Shown: positions 16,392 through 23,590 of the stretch, one piece after another
Numbering within the stretch: the first letter of the stretch is position 1
Layout: each line of letters begins with the position of its first letter
Origin: Alistipes sp.
Lineage (GTDB): Bacteria > Bacteroidota > Bacteroidia > Bacteroidales > Rikenellaceae
Length of the DNA: 38,304 nucleotides
Reading direction: 5' to 3'
Assembly (NCBI GenBank): GCA_017624955.1
Contig: JAGAMA010000016.1
Location: forward strand, 1 to 38,304
The notes under the pieces: generated by a model
Database searches by the model: none
What the model was told of the DNA's origin: nothing
The model's input: only the letters and a program-made list of their open reading frames with translations
Made by a program: the position numbers and the translations under genes

Positions 16392-17177
16392 CTAAACCAG
16401 GTATTGGATCGGATTACGCGTAGCGTTGCTCCTCAAGACCGCAAAGGTACATAATTTTTTTGATAAAATATCAAATAAAATTTCAATTGCGCAGTATTCG
16501 CTCTCAAAATGGCCTACATCGGCCACCGTAAGCCCCCCTTCGGGGGCCATAAAGTCGTTGTATTTGAGGTCGGCCGTGATGTAGAGATCGGCTCCGGCAC
16601 GCTGCGCCAGGGGGATCATCGAACCACCCGATCCGGTGCAGATTGCCACGCGGCGCACCTCCGCGGAGGCGATGCGGCTGTGACGAATGCAGGCGCACCC
16701 CAACACTTCGCGCACCCGTTGCAGATACTCCTCGGACGGCATCGGCTCGGGCAACTCGCCCACTACGCCGAAACCTACCCCCTCGATGCGCTCGTTAGGT
16801 TCGAGCAACGAGCAGTTCTTCACGCCCAACATCGCGGCCAGACGGAAGCTCATCCCTTCGGGGGCGCTGTCGAGGTTCGTATGGCAGGCATAGAGGGCAA
16901 TACCGCGACGGATTGCCTCTTCGACACACCGTTCGACCTGCGAGGCGGAGTTTAGGCGCTTGAGGGGGTGGAAGATGATCGGATGGTGGGTCACGATCAG
17001 TCCGCAACCGCGCTCGACGGCCTCACGGATGACCTCCTCGGTGACATCGACGGCCAACAGGATGGCCTCCACCTCGTCATCGGGACGACCTACGATGAGG
17101 CCGGCGTTATCGTACGAGGCCTGCCAACCCAGCGGTGCGAAGGACTCGATAAGGGAGGTTATTTCTTTGATTTTCAT
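16392..17177 (-). CDS. Nif3-like dinuclear metal-centre protein (DUF34)
   Basis: A 261-aa protein of the Nif3/YbgI family, which binds two metal ions in a toroidal hexamer. The metal-site motifs are THHPIIF (63-69, with H64 and H65), CHTNLDSAP (98-106, with H99 and D103) and ADVGHFESE (219-227, with H223 and E227). NPIQYLV at the end is also typical. It lacks the inserted PII-like domain of longer family members. It is often labelled GTP cyclohydrolase I type 2, but that activity is unproven for most members. A 10-bp phased repeat array sits directly upstream of its ATG, and the CT398-like gene follows by 22 bp. Confidence 0.92.
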   Translation of the reverse strand: MKIKEITSLIESFAPLGWQASYDNAGLIVGRPDDEVEAILLAVDVTEEVIREAVERGCGLIVTHHPIIFHPLKRLNSASQVERCVEEAIRRGIALYACHTNLDSAPEGMSFRLAAMLGVKNCSLLEPNERIEGVGFGVVGELPEPMPSEEYLQRVREVLGCACIRHSRIASAEVRRVAICTGSGGSMIPLAQRAGADLYITADLKYNDFMAPEGGLTVADVGHFESEYCAIEILFDILSKKLCTFAVLRSNATRNPIQYLV

Positions 17178-17190
17178 GGTTTTTGTTTAA

Positions 17191-17254
17191 GGGTAGCTAA
17201 AGGGGGGGGCTAAAAGAGACTAAAGGCTACTAAGGGCAGCTAAAGGTCCCTAAG
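17191..17254. repeat. 10-bp phased CTAARGG repeat array upstream of nif3
   Basis: CTAA-containing units start at 17197, 17210, 17220, 17230, 17240 and 17250; the last five are exactly 10 bp apart (CTAAAGG, CTAAGGG variants). A run of eight G (17202-17209) expands the first unit. Similar arrays lie at 22868-22906 and, degenerate, at 27616-27659. Confidence 0.75.
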
Positions 17255-17315
17255 CACCAACACCGTTTTTCGATTTTAGAGGAGCCGATTTTTCACTTCG
17301 ATCATTCCTTCACCC

Positions 17316-17442
17316 GATTTTTCATTTTAGGCAAGGAGATTTTGCGCTGACCGCCGTTCGGCTTGGATGGGCTGTACTGAAGCGTACTGCCCATTCAAGA
17401 CGGACAAGGAAGTGCGAAATATCCCGCATAAAATGGAAAATC
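17316..17442. repeat. 127-bp imperfect palindrome abutting the merR stop codon
   Basis: Terminal arms GATTTTTCATTTTA (17316-17329) and TAAAATGGAAAATC (17429-17442) enclose nested arms, including CTTGGATGGGCTGTAC (17362-17376) against GTACTGCCCATTCAAG (17384-17399). The whole unit folds as one long hairpin. Its right end overlaps the merR TGA codon (17441-17443). It resembles a miniature mobile or REP-type element, but no second copy is in the window. Confidence 0.7.
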
Positions 17443-17992
17443 AGAAGAGGGATTGTTCGTAGAAGGCAAATAACTCCTTTGTCTCGCCCTCCCCCTTCTT
17501 CTTGCGGGGACGACGGGTCTTGGGCTTCTCGGCTTTGGGTTCGGCGGGTTGCTCGGCAGGCTGCTCGGTGAACTTCACCACCACGGGCTGCTCCTTCTCG
17601 GGGGCGGGAGTGGCCACCTCGGCAGGAAGCTCAGCAGCCTCCTCGATGGCGATATCGTCGCCCTCGATCTTCAGGTCCTCGCGCACCTCAACAAGCAGAG
17701 AACGAATCTTTTGCAGGCGCTCCATGAGCTGCGCATTACGCGCCACGGTGCCCTCCTTGCGCTGCTCACGCAGGGCCTTTTTAGCACCATCGATCGTCAT
17801 GCCGCGCTCCTTGACGAGGTGATAAATCGTCTTGAGCTGCTCGACATCCTGGGGCGAATAGAGGCGGTTGCCCTTCTTGTTTCGCTTGGGTTTCAGGGTC
17901 GGGAATTGCTCCTCCCAATAACGCAGCAGCGAGGGTTTCACATCGAACATCTCGCTCACCTCGCCCATCGAGTATAAGAGTTTTTCTGCCAT
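17441..17992 (-). CDS. MerR-family DNA-binding protein
   Basis: The 183-aa protein starts with a MerR winged helix-turn-helix (about 5-75): YSMGEVSEMFDVKPSLLRYW, then the wing NRLYSPQDVEQLKTIYHLVKE. It continues into a helix and a low-complexity acidic/proline region, and ends with a basic KTRRPRKKKGEG stretch and FAFYEQSLF. No metal or drug-binding domain is visible, so the signal is unknown. It is the last gene of the trkA-GH3-dNK-rsmF-merR series (14-bp gap). It is a common core gene in Bacteroidales; its targets cannot be read from the sequence. Confidence 0.85.
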   Translation of the reverse strand: MAEKLLYSMGEVSEMFDVKPSLLRYWEEQFPTLKPKRNKKGNRLYSPQDVEQLKTIYHLVKERGMTIDGAKKALREQRKEGTVARNAQLMERLQKIRSLLVEVREDLKIEGDDIAIEEAAELPAEVATPAPEKEQPVVVKFTEQPAEQPAEPKAEKPKTRRPRKKKGEGETKELFAFYEQSLF

Positions 17993-18006
17993 AACTTATT
18001 GCGTCT

Positions 18007-19371
18007 TTAATCGTTCTTCAATATGCGTAACACGTTCGGATAGAGGTTGTTCACACGAGCACCTATGCGCTTGGCAAAGCCCAGCGGAAGCTCCTCGCAC
18101 ACCACCAGATTCATCCCCTCCGAGAATCGTTCCACCGCCACCTCCTGACGGCGCAGGTAGCCAAGCGCCTCCTCGCGCGAAAGCGCAGCCACGGATACCG
18201 CCTCACGGTTCAATCCCACGAAGTGGGCCAGCGCCTGGTCGGGTTTGAGCTTTCCCTTGAAGAGTTGCCCCATGGCGACCCCCGAATAGATCACCGAGAC
18301 CTGCTCGGAGAGCCGTTTCACGGCCTCGGCCTGCTCCTTATACCAGGCATAACAGGTCTCTCCGGCCATGCCCAGCTGCATCCGTTCGGGCTCTTGGAGC
18401 CATCGTTTCAGCTCCGTTGCACCCACCTTATCGACCGCTCCGATGATCGAGCGTTTGGCCTTCGGCAGGCGACCCTTTGCCGCCTCCTCGCTCTTTCGGG
18501 CCACGGCGGCAAAGAAGCCCTCGCCCTTGGCTCGATGGGGCATAAAGCGGAAGGTTTGAAAAGCCCCCACGCGCCCCGTCACAATCCCACAGGCGGGCTC
18601 TACGGCCACCTCATCGGCTGCCTCAACCTCCTCGGAGAATTGCTCCAGAAAACGCTCCAGCGTTCCCTCATCCTCCTCGCGGTTGAAGGTGCAGGTGTTA
18701 TATATTAAGGTACCGCCCGCGCGTAAGGCACGCCAGGCATCCTCCAAAATCGCATCCTGGCGCTCGGCGCAGAGGCGCACATGCTGCTCACTCCACTCCC
18801 CTCGCGCCTCGTCATCCTTGCGAAACATCCCCTCGCCCGAGCAGGGGGCATCGACCGCCACAACATCGTACCACCCCTCCATGCGGGCAGCCATCGCGGC
18901 ATCGCCACAGGTCACGGCTACATTGCCAAGACCCCACTTGCGGACATTGTCGGCCAACACCTGAACACGCTTGCGGTCGATCTCATTGGCCACGACCAAC
19001 CCCGCAGCACCCACACGGGAGGCGTAGAGGGTTGTCTTGCCACCCGGAGCGGCACACAGGTCGAGGATGCGCATCCCCGTACAATCCGCAGGCAACAGCC
19101 GGCCGACAAATTGCGACGAGGCCTCCTGCACATAGTACGCGCCACCGTGGAAGGCGGGATCGAGCGTAAAGGACGGACGAGCCGTCAGGTAGCGACCCGC
19201 CTCACTCCAGGGGATCGGCTCGGCTTCGCTCCATCCGCTCAGCGCACCACGCAACGGATGCAGGCGCACCGAGGTAGGCTGCTCGCCCTCCAGGGCTTCG
19301 CAGAGCCGCTCGGCCTCCTCCGCACCCAGCTGTTCACGGATTCGCTCGACAAAACGTGGTGGCAGCTGCAT
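18007..19371 (-). CDS. rRNA cytosine-C5 methyltransferase, NOL1/NOP2/Sun family (RsmF-like)
   Basis: SAM-dependent m5C methyltransferase, probably acting on 16S rRNA. The 454-aa product has the SAM-binding ILDLCAAPGGKT (102-113), motif IV DAPCSGEGMF (174-183, C177 is the release cysteine) and motif VI NTCTFN (225-230, C227 is the nucleophile). The C-terminal third (about 290-454) has the PUA-like layout of RsmF/YebU rather than the shorter RsmB. The start at 19371 lies 2 bp after the kinase gene stop, so translation is probably coupled. Confidence 0.92.
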   Translation of the reverse strand: MQLPPRFVERIREQLGAEEAERLCEALEGEQPTSVRLHPLRGALSGWSEAEPIPWSEAGRYLTARPSFTLDPAFHGGAYYVQEASSQFVGRLLPADCTGMRILDLCAAPGGKTTLYASRVGAAGLVVANEIDRKRVQVLADNVRKWGLGNVAVTCGDAAMAARMEGWYDVVAVDAPCSGEGMFRKDDEARGEWSEQHVRLCAERQDAILEDAWRALRAGGTLIYNTCTFNREEDEGTLERFLEQFSEEVEAADEVAVEPACGIVTGRVGAFQTFRFMPHRAKGEGFFAAVARKSEEAAKGRLPKAKRSIIGAVDKVGATELKRWLQEPERMQLGMAGETCYAWYKEQAEAVKRLSEQVSVIYSGVAMGQLFKGKLKPDQALAHFVGLNREAVSVAALSREEALGYLRRQEVAVERFSEGMNLVVCEELPLGFAKRIGARVNNLYPNVLRILKND

Positions 19372-19373
19372 CG

Positions 19374-19997
19374 TTAGAAGAGTTTCTTCTGTACATCCAG
19401 GCGATCCACCTCGGCGCAGATGCGCTCGAAGACCGACGGATCGGCCACAAAGTCCTCCGTATCCTTCTCCACAACCAGCACGCGCCCCTCGTAGAGCTCC
19501 TCAATCCACTGGTTGTACTTCTTATTCAGGCGCTCGAGGTAGGCCACGTCGATATTCATCTCGTAGTCACGACCGCGCTTGTGAATCTGCTTCACGAGGG
19601 TCGGCACACTCGCCTTGAGGTAGATCAGCAGGTCGGGCTTCTGCACCAGGTTTGTCACCAGGCGGAAGATCTGCATGTAGGTCTCGATGTCGCGCGAGGA
19701 CATGAGCCCCATCTCATGCAGGTTGCCTGCGAAGATGTGGGCATCCTCGTAGATCGTGCGGTCCTGGATGATGTGCAGGTCGGTATTCTCGGCCAGCATG
19801 GCCATCGTCTGCTCGATGCGACTGGCCAAAAAGCGCGTCTGAAGGTTGAACGACCAGCGGTGCATATCCTCGTAGAAATCGCCCAGATAGGGGTTGTCGA
19901 TATTCTCCAGGTAGGCCTTCGCGCCGTAGCGTTCGGTCAGCATCTCGGTCAGGGTTGTCTTTCCGCTACCGATGTTACCAGCAATTGCAATATACAT
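19374..19997 (-). CDS. Deoxynucleoside kinase
   Basis: A P-loop kinase of the dNK/dGK-dAK family that salvages deoxynucleosides to their 5'-monophosphates. The 207-aa product begins with the Walker A GNIGSGKTT (7-15), then the substrate region near LENIDNPYLGDFYEDMHRW and the QDRTIYEDAHIF segment (78-89; the DR pair is the family's ERS-like motif). The lid IHKRGRDYE has the expected arginines. Whether it prefers deoxyadenosine, deoxyguanosine or cytidine cannot be told from these motifs. It sits between the GH3 gene (11-bp gap) and the methyltransferase gene (2-bp gap). Confidence 0.92.
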   Translation of the reverse strand: MYIAIAGNIGSGKTTLTEMLTERYGAKAYLENIDNPYLGDFYEDMHRWSFNLQTRFLASRIEQTMAMLAENTDLHIIQDRTIYEDAHIFAGNLHEMGLMSSRDIETYMQIFRLVTNLVQKPDLLIYLKASVPTLVKQIHKRGRDYEMNIDVAYLERLNKKYNQWIEELYEGRVLVVEKDTEDFVADPSVFERICAEVDRLDVQKKLF

Positions 19998-20008
19998 GGT
20001 TCTATCTA

Positions 20009-21487
20009 TTATTTTTTCTTGGCTTGGTTCAGGCGCTCGTGCAATTCGTCGGCGATCCGGCGATCCGGCACGAGGCGGGGTACTTTATTTTTGCGGCGGC
20101 TCTTGAGCCAATCGAGGAAGAAGCCGCGCTCGACAAGCGTCAGGTGCTGGCGCTCGATGGTCGAGCGGCGCTTGGCATCGTAATCCGAGTTGGCGGCACG
20201 CAGTGCCTCATCCAACACCTCCGCGAAGTGCTCCACCGAGTCGGGCTCAACATCGAACTCCACGATCCACTCATGGGCACCCTGCCGATCGATCGACATG
20301 TAGCAGGGGGCTACGGTATATTCATTGACCACGGCACCCGTCTTTTGGCACGCCTCGACCAGCGCGCGGTCGGCATTTTCGACAATGAGCTCCTCGCCAA
20401 AGGCGTTGATGTATTGGCGCGTGCGACCCGCAAAGCGGATGCGGTAAGGATCGGTCGAGGTGAAGGTTACCGTATCGCCGATTTCGTAGCGCCACAGGCC
20501 GTTATCCGAGGTGATGAGCATGGCGTAGGTCTTGCCGCACTCCACCCCCTCGAGGGGCACGATCTGCTCCCCATCGCGGAATTCGAAGTAGGTGCCGTAG
20601 TCGAGCATCAGGAGCATATCATCCCGTGCGGGGTCATCTGCCGCCGCAAAGAAGCCCTCCGAGGCGTTGTAGGTCTCCATGTAGTGCATCCCGTTCGAGG
20701 GGATCAACTCGCGGTAGGCACGGCGGTAGGGGGTAAACTCCACGCCACCATGCAGGAACAGCTCCATGTCGGGCCACACCTCCAGGAGGTTTTGTTTGCC
20801 CGTGCGCTCCAGCACACGACGCATCAGCTCCAGGTTCCACGACGGCACACCGGCAAAGGCCGTGATGCGCTGCGAGGCACACTCGTCGGCAATGCGGTCG
20901 ATCTTCTGTTCGAAGTCCGAAAGGAGCGCCGTCTCTATTTTCGGGGCACGCATCGACATACCCCAGCGTGCCGTCTCGTGCAGCAGGATGGCCGAGAGGT
21001 CACCCACCCGGTTTCCCTCCTCCTCAAAGCAGGTACCGCCCAGCGTCAGGGTGCGCCCCGTGAGGAGCTTCGACGCAGGGAAGGCATCGAGGTAGAGCGC
21101 CACCACATCGCGCATACCGAGCGTGTGGTTCCACAGGATCGAGTGGCGCGTGATGGGGATATACTTGCTACGATCGGAGGTCGTACCCGACGAGCGGGCA
21201 TAGAAAGCGACCCGACCGGGGCTTGTCACCGACCTCTCGCCGGCGAACATCCGCTCGACATAGGGTTTGAAGTGTTCGTAGTCGAAGGTCGGCACGCAGC
21301 GCGCAAACTCCTCGGCACTCTTCACCCTTTCCAGCCCGAAGTCACGGCCAAAGGCGGTCTTGCGACCCGCCGCGAGGCGCGCTTGGAGCTGGGCCTGCTG
21401 CACCGCATGCGGATAACGACGAAAACGGTCGATCCGGCGCAGGCGGTAGTCCAGGTAGAGACGGAATATCTTGCTTGTCAATGACAT
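20009..21487 (-). CDS. GH3-family acyl-acid amido synthetase-like protein
   Basis: A 492-aa protein of the plant auxin-responsive GH3 family, part of the adenylate-forming ANL superfamily. In plants GH3 enzymes adenylate a carboxylic acid and join it to an amino acid. The key motifs are present: ATP loop SSGTTSDRSKYIP (99-111), YNASEGFF (273-280, in place of the plant YxxSE) and LWRYEIGDTV (331-340). The C-terminal subdomain has RQYINAFGEELIVENAD, the ANL hinge region. The substrate in Bacteroidota is unknown. There is no signal peptide. It sits 12 bp after trkA and 11 bp before the deoxynucleoside kinase gene. Confidence 0.9.
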   Translation of the reverse strand: MSLTSKIFRLYLDYRLRRIDRFRRYPHAVQQAQLQARLAAGRKTAFGRDFGLERVKSAEEFARCVPTFDYEHFKPYVERMFAGERSVTSPGRVAFYARSSGTTSDRSKYIPITRHSILWNHTLGMRDVVALYLDAFPASKLLTGRTLTLGGTCFEEEGNRVGDLSAILLHETARWGMSMRAPKIETALLSDFEQKIDRIADECASQRITAFAGVPSWNLELMRRVLERTGKQNLLEVWPDMELFLHGGVEFTPYRRAYRELIPSNGMHYMETYNASEGFFAAADDPARDDMLLMLDYGTYFEFRDGEQIVPLEGVECGKTYAMLITSDNGLWRYEIGDTVTFTSTDPYRIRFAGRTRQYINAFGEELIVENADRALVEACQKTGAVVNEYTVAPCYMSIDRQGAHEWIVEFDVEPDSVEHFAEVLDEALRAANSDYDAKRRSTIERQHLTLVERGFFLDWLKSRRKNKVPRLVPDRRIADELHERLNQAKKK

Positions 21488-21499
21488 CTTTTGCGTTGG

Positions 21500-22837
21500 T
21501 TAGTTAAAGTAGTAGCCCACCTTACCGACCGAGGCCGGCATCGAGAAGACCACCACGCGGTCGTAGGGGTTGATCTCCATGCCTCCCTCGGCGATGAAGA
21601 CCTTGTCGCCACGCACGATACCGCCCAGGATGACATCCTTCGGCAAATCGAGGTCGCGGATACGCGCCTTCGTGGCGGGCGAGTTGGGTTTGACGATAAA
21701 CTCCAGCACCTCGGCATCGCTACCCGTGAGGCATTTGATGGCCTGCACGTCGGTGGACATCGTGAAGCGGAAGATGTTGGAGGCCGTGACGAGCTTCTTG
21801 TTGATGATCGTGTCGATACCCATCGACTCGGCGAGGTTGATGTAGTTCAGGTTCTCGACCTCGGCGATGACCTTCTTTACACCCATGCGCTTGGCCAGCA
21901 TGGCGGCCAGGATGTTGGTCTCGCTACGCCCCGTCACGGCGACAAAGGCATCCATATTCGAGAGACCCTCCTCAAGCATCGCCTCCGTGTTGCGGCCATC
22001 CTCGTTGATGATGAGCGTGCGATCCAGCAACTCGGCCAGACGATAGGCCTTCTCGGCGTTGTAGTCAATGAGTTTGATGTTGATCTCATCCTGCAACTCC
22101 ATGGCCACGCGCACACCGATACGCGAACCGCCCAGGATCATCATATTCTTCACGGCAATACTCTTCTGGCCCGAAAGCTCCATCACCTGCTGAATGGCAT
22201 CGTGGCGCGCGATGATATAGGCCACATCGCCCTCGATGAAGCGCTCCTCGTCGTCGGGAATGATCGTCTGCCCGTCGCGGGCAATGGCCACCGTGCGGTA
22301 GGTCAGGTGCTCGCCCTCGGTGCGACCCGTGGGGGGCTGACCGACCAGGGGCGAGGTCGCCTCCAGGTGGAAGACGGCCAGCGAGAGCTTACCGCTCGAG
22401 AAATCGACATACTCGGTCGTCGAGGTGTGGCCCAGGAGGTTGATCACCTCGCGGGCAGCGATCTTCTCGGGATAGAAGAGGTAGTCGATACCCATGTCGA
22501 TAAACATCTCCTTGTTGTTGGGCTCAAGGTATTCGTTGTTGTCGATGCGGGCGATGGACTTCTTGGCTCCGAGCTTCTTGGCCAACATCGCCGCTACGAT
22601 GTTGTCGTTCTCCTCGTGGTTCACGGCAATAAAGAGGTCCGAGCGACGTACCGCGGCACGACGCAGGGTGGCGAGCGTGGTCGAGTCACCTTCGACGGTG
22701 ATCACATCGGCCAGCGAAGCCACCTCCGAGAGGAGCTTCGGATCACTGTCCACGACGGTAATATCGTGACCGTTTCCGCTCAACATCTTCGCAAGATGGC
22801 TACCCATCTCGCCTGCACCAGCAATGACGATTTTCAT
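21500..22837 (-). CDS. trkA: Trk potassium system NAD-binding regulatory subunit TrkA
   Basis: Peripheral cytoplasmic regulator of the TrkH/KtrB K+ channel. From the ATG at 22837 (445 aa) the protein opens with MKIVIAGAGEMGSHLAKML, the usual TrkA start; the frame extends 7 codons further to 22858, but those codons are not family-like. There are two full RCK units, each an NAD-binding Rossmann fold plus TrkA_C. The first has GAGEMG (7-12); the second has GGSRIG (236-241) with D-Y-N ending its second strand. No trkH is next to it. A 10-bp repeat array lies just upstream (22868-22906). It heads the run trkA-GH3-dNK-rsmF-merR. Confidence 0.94.
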   Translation of the reverse strand: MKIVIAGAGEMGSHLAKMLSGNGHDITVVDSDPKLLSEVASLADVITVEGDSTTLATLRRAAVRRSDLFIAVNHEENDNIVAAMLAKKLGAKKSIARIDNNEYLEPNNKEMFIDMGIDYLFYPEKIAAREVINLLGHTSTTEYVDFSSGKLSLAVFHLEATSPLVGQPPTGRTEGEHLTYRTVAIARDGQTIIPDDEERFIEGDVAYIIARHDAIQQVMELSGQKSIAVKNMMILGGSRIGVRVAMELQDEINIKLIDYNAEKAYRLAELLDRTLIINEDGRNTEAMLEEGLSNMDAFVAVTGRSETNILAAMLAKRMGVKKVIAEVENLNYINLAESMGIDTIINKKLVTASNIFRFTMSTDVQAIKCLTGSDAEVLEFIVKPNSPATKARIRDLDLPKDVILGGIVRGDKVFIAEGGMEINPYDRVVVFSMPASVGKVGYYFN

Positions 22838-22867
22838 GGTTTTTCGGTTTTTCTGCAAAAAAGGTTT

Positions 22868-22906
22868 TTAAGGGTGGCTAAAGGATGCTAAAGGCAACTA
22901 AAGGCC
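22868..22906. repeat. 10-bp phased CTAAAGG repeat array upstream of trkA
   Basis: CTAAAGG units start exactly 10 bp apart at 22878, 22888 and 22898, with a TTAAGGG-like unit at 22868. They match the array upstream of nif3 in both motif and placement. Confidence 0.7.
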
Positions 22907-22969
22907 GAAAGCAGCACTACCTTTCAGAACCCGATTGCGAGCGGCTTTTCAAGGCTTGTACTCCCTTCC

Positions 22970-23089
22970 GAAAGTCGATAACGGCGGGGATTTCAAGGCT
23001 TGCGCAGTCTTCGAAACCGCAGCATACTTGGCGTATGTGAGGATTTCGAAGGCAAGCGTAACGCAGAAATCACCCCGTTTGCGACTTTC
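22970..23089. repeat. 120-bp nested palindromic intergenic element
   Basis: Outer arms GAAAGTCG (22970-22977) and CGACTTTC (23082-23089), inner arms CGGGGATTTC (22985-22994) and GAAATCACCCCG (23066-23077), then TCTTCGAAACC against GGATTTCGAAGG, and a centre GCATAC-ttggc-GTATG. The core (GGCTTGCG, GCATAC, GTATGTGAGGATTT, AAGCGTAAC) is shared with 29423-29512. The remaining 22838-23110 spacer holds no gene that I can support. Confidence 0.75.
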
Positions 23090-23110
23090 CGCCCTCCCTC
23101 AAAGGCAACA

Positions 23111-23144
23111 TTTTTGCATTTTAACCTACAAATGTATAAATTTG
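23111..23144 (+). promoter_or_regulatory. Promoter of the small cysteine-rich membrane protein
   Basis: TTTTTG (23111-23116) as the -33 box, a 20-bp spacer and TAAATTTG (23137-23144) as an exact -7 box. The ATG is at 23186, giving a leader near 38 nt. Confidence 0.82.
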
Positions 23145-23185
23145 CAGCGGAAAGCACAAATTTATACTTATAAAAAATTTAAAAG

Positions 23186-23452
23186 ATGCCGAGTTGGTTG
23201 ATGGTAATAGGTATTTCGATTTTGGCGATCGGATTTTTCGTGGTCGGGTTGTCGCTTACGCTGATGATTAAGGGACATCATATCGACTCGGAAATCTCGA
23301 CCAATAAGGATATGCAAAGACTGGGCATTAAGTGCGCGGTGCAGGAGACCCGAGAGATGGACGGCTCGGCCGCCTGCTCGGAGGAGGCATCGCCCTTGCA
23401 GGGGTGCTCCGGCAACTGCGGCGCATGCGATATTGAAGAGAAAAGAGGATAG
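23186..23452 (+). CDS. Small membrane-anchored cysteine-rich protein of unknown function
   Basis: I do not recognise a named family with confidence. The 88-aa product has one N-terminal transmembrane helix (about 5-28), a short basic boundary (KGHH) and a soluble tail with five cysteines: C50, C64, and CSGNCGAC giving C74, C78 and C81 in a CxxxCxxC pattern suited to metal or Fe-S binding. One TM helix followed by clustered cysteines recalls NqrM/DUF539, the iron-delivery factor of Na+-NQR, but the cysteine spacing differs, so this is only an analogy. A good promoter precedes it, which supports a real gene. The last codons (EEKRG, stop) are made from a purine-rich repeat tract that continues past the stop. 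Confidence 0.72.
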   Translation: MPSWLMVIGISILAIGFFVVGLSLTLMIKGHHIDSEISTNKDMQRLGIKCAVQETREMDGSAACSEEASPLQGCSGNCGACDIEEKRG

Positions 23453-23481
23453 AGAAGAGCAAAGAGAGAAGAGAGATTTTT

Positions 23482-23535
23482 CAGTGGGATCAGTGGGATC
23501 AGTGGGCTCAGTAGGCCCAGCCGGCTCAGCATACT
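23482..23535. repeat. Six 9-bp tandem repeats (CAGTGGGAT type)
   Basis: Units start at 23482, 23491, 23500, 23509, 23518 and 23527 and decay from CAGTGGGAT to CAGCATACT from left to right. The purine-rich tract 23432-23476 precedes them. Confidence 0.85.
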
Positions 23536-23550
23536 CAACCAAATAAATCA

Positions 23551-23579
23551 GAGGGGGTTACCGCAGTGGTAACCCCCTC
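23551..23579. terminator. Hairpin terminator between converging genes
   Basis: A perfect 12-bp stem, GAGGGGGTTACC with GGTAACCCCCTC, and a 5-nt loop. The plus side is followed by GTTATTTTAT and the minus side by TGATTTATTT. It serves cysQ and probably the 23186 gene. Confidence 0.75.
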
Positions 23580-23590
23580 GTTATTTTATC

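Noticed and set aside
19955-21484. A 509-codon plus-strand frame antisense to the GH3 gene
   Set aside because: The opposite frame carries all GH3 motifs; this one has none.
23168-23542. A minus-strand frame with P-T-D repeats over the 9-bp array
   Set aside because: It runs antisense through the promoter-bearing small membrane gene and has no start context or domain.
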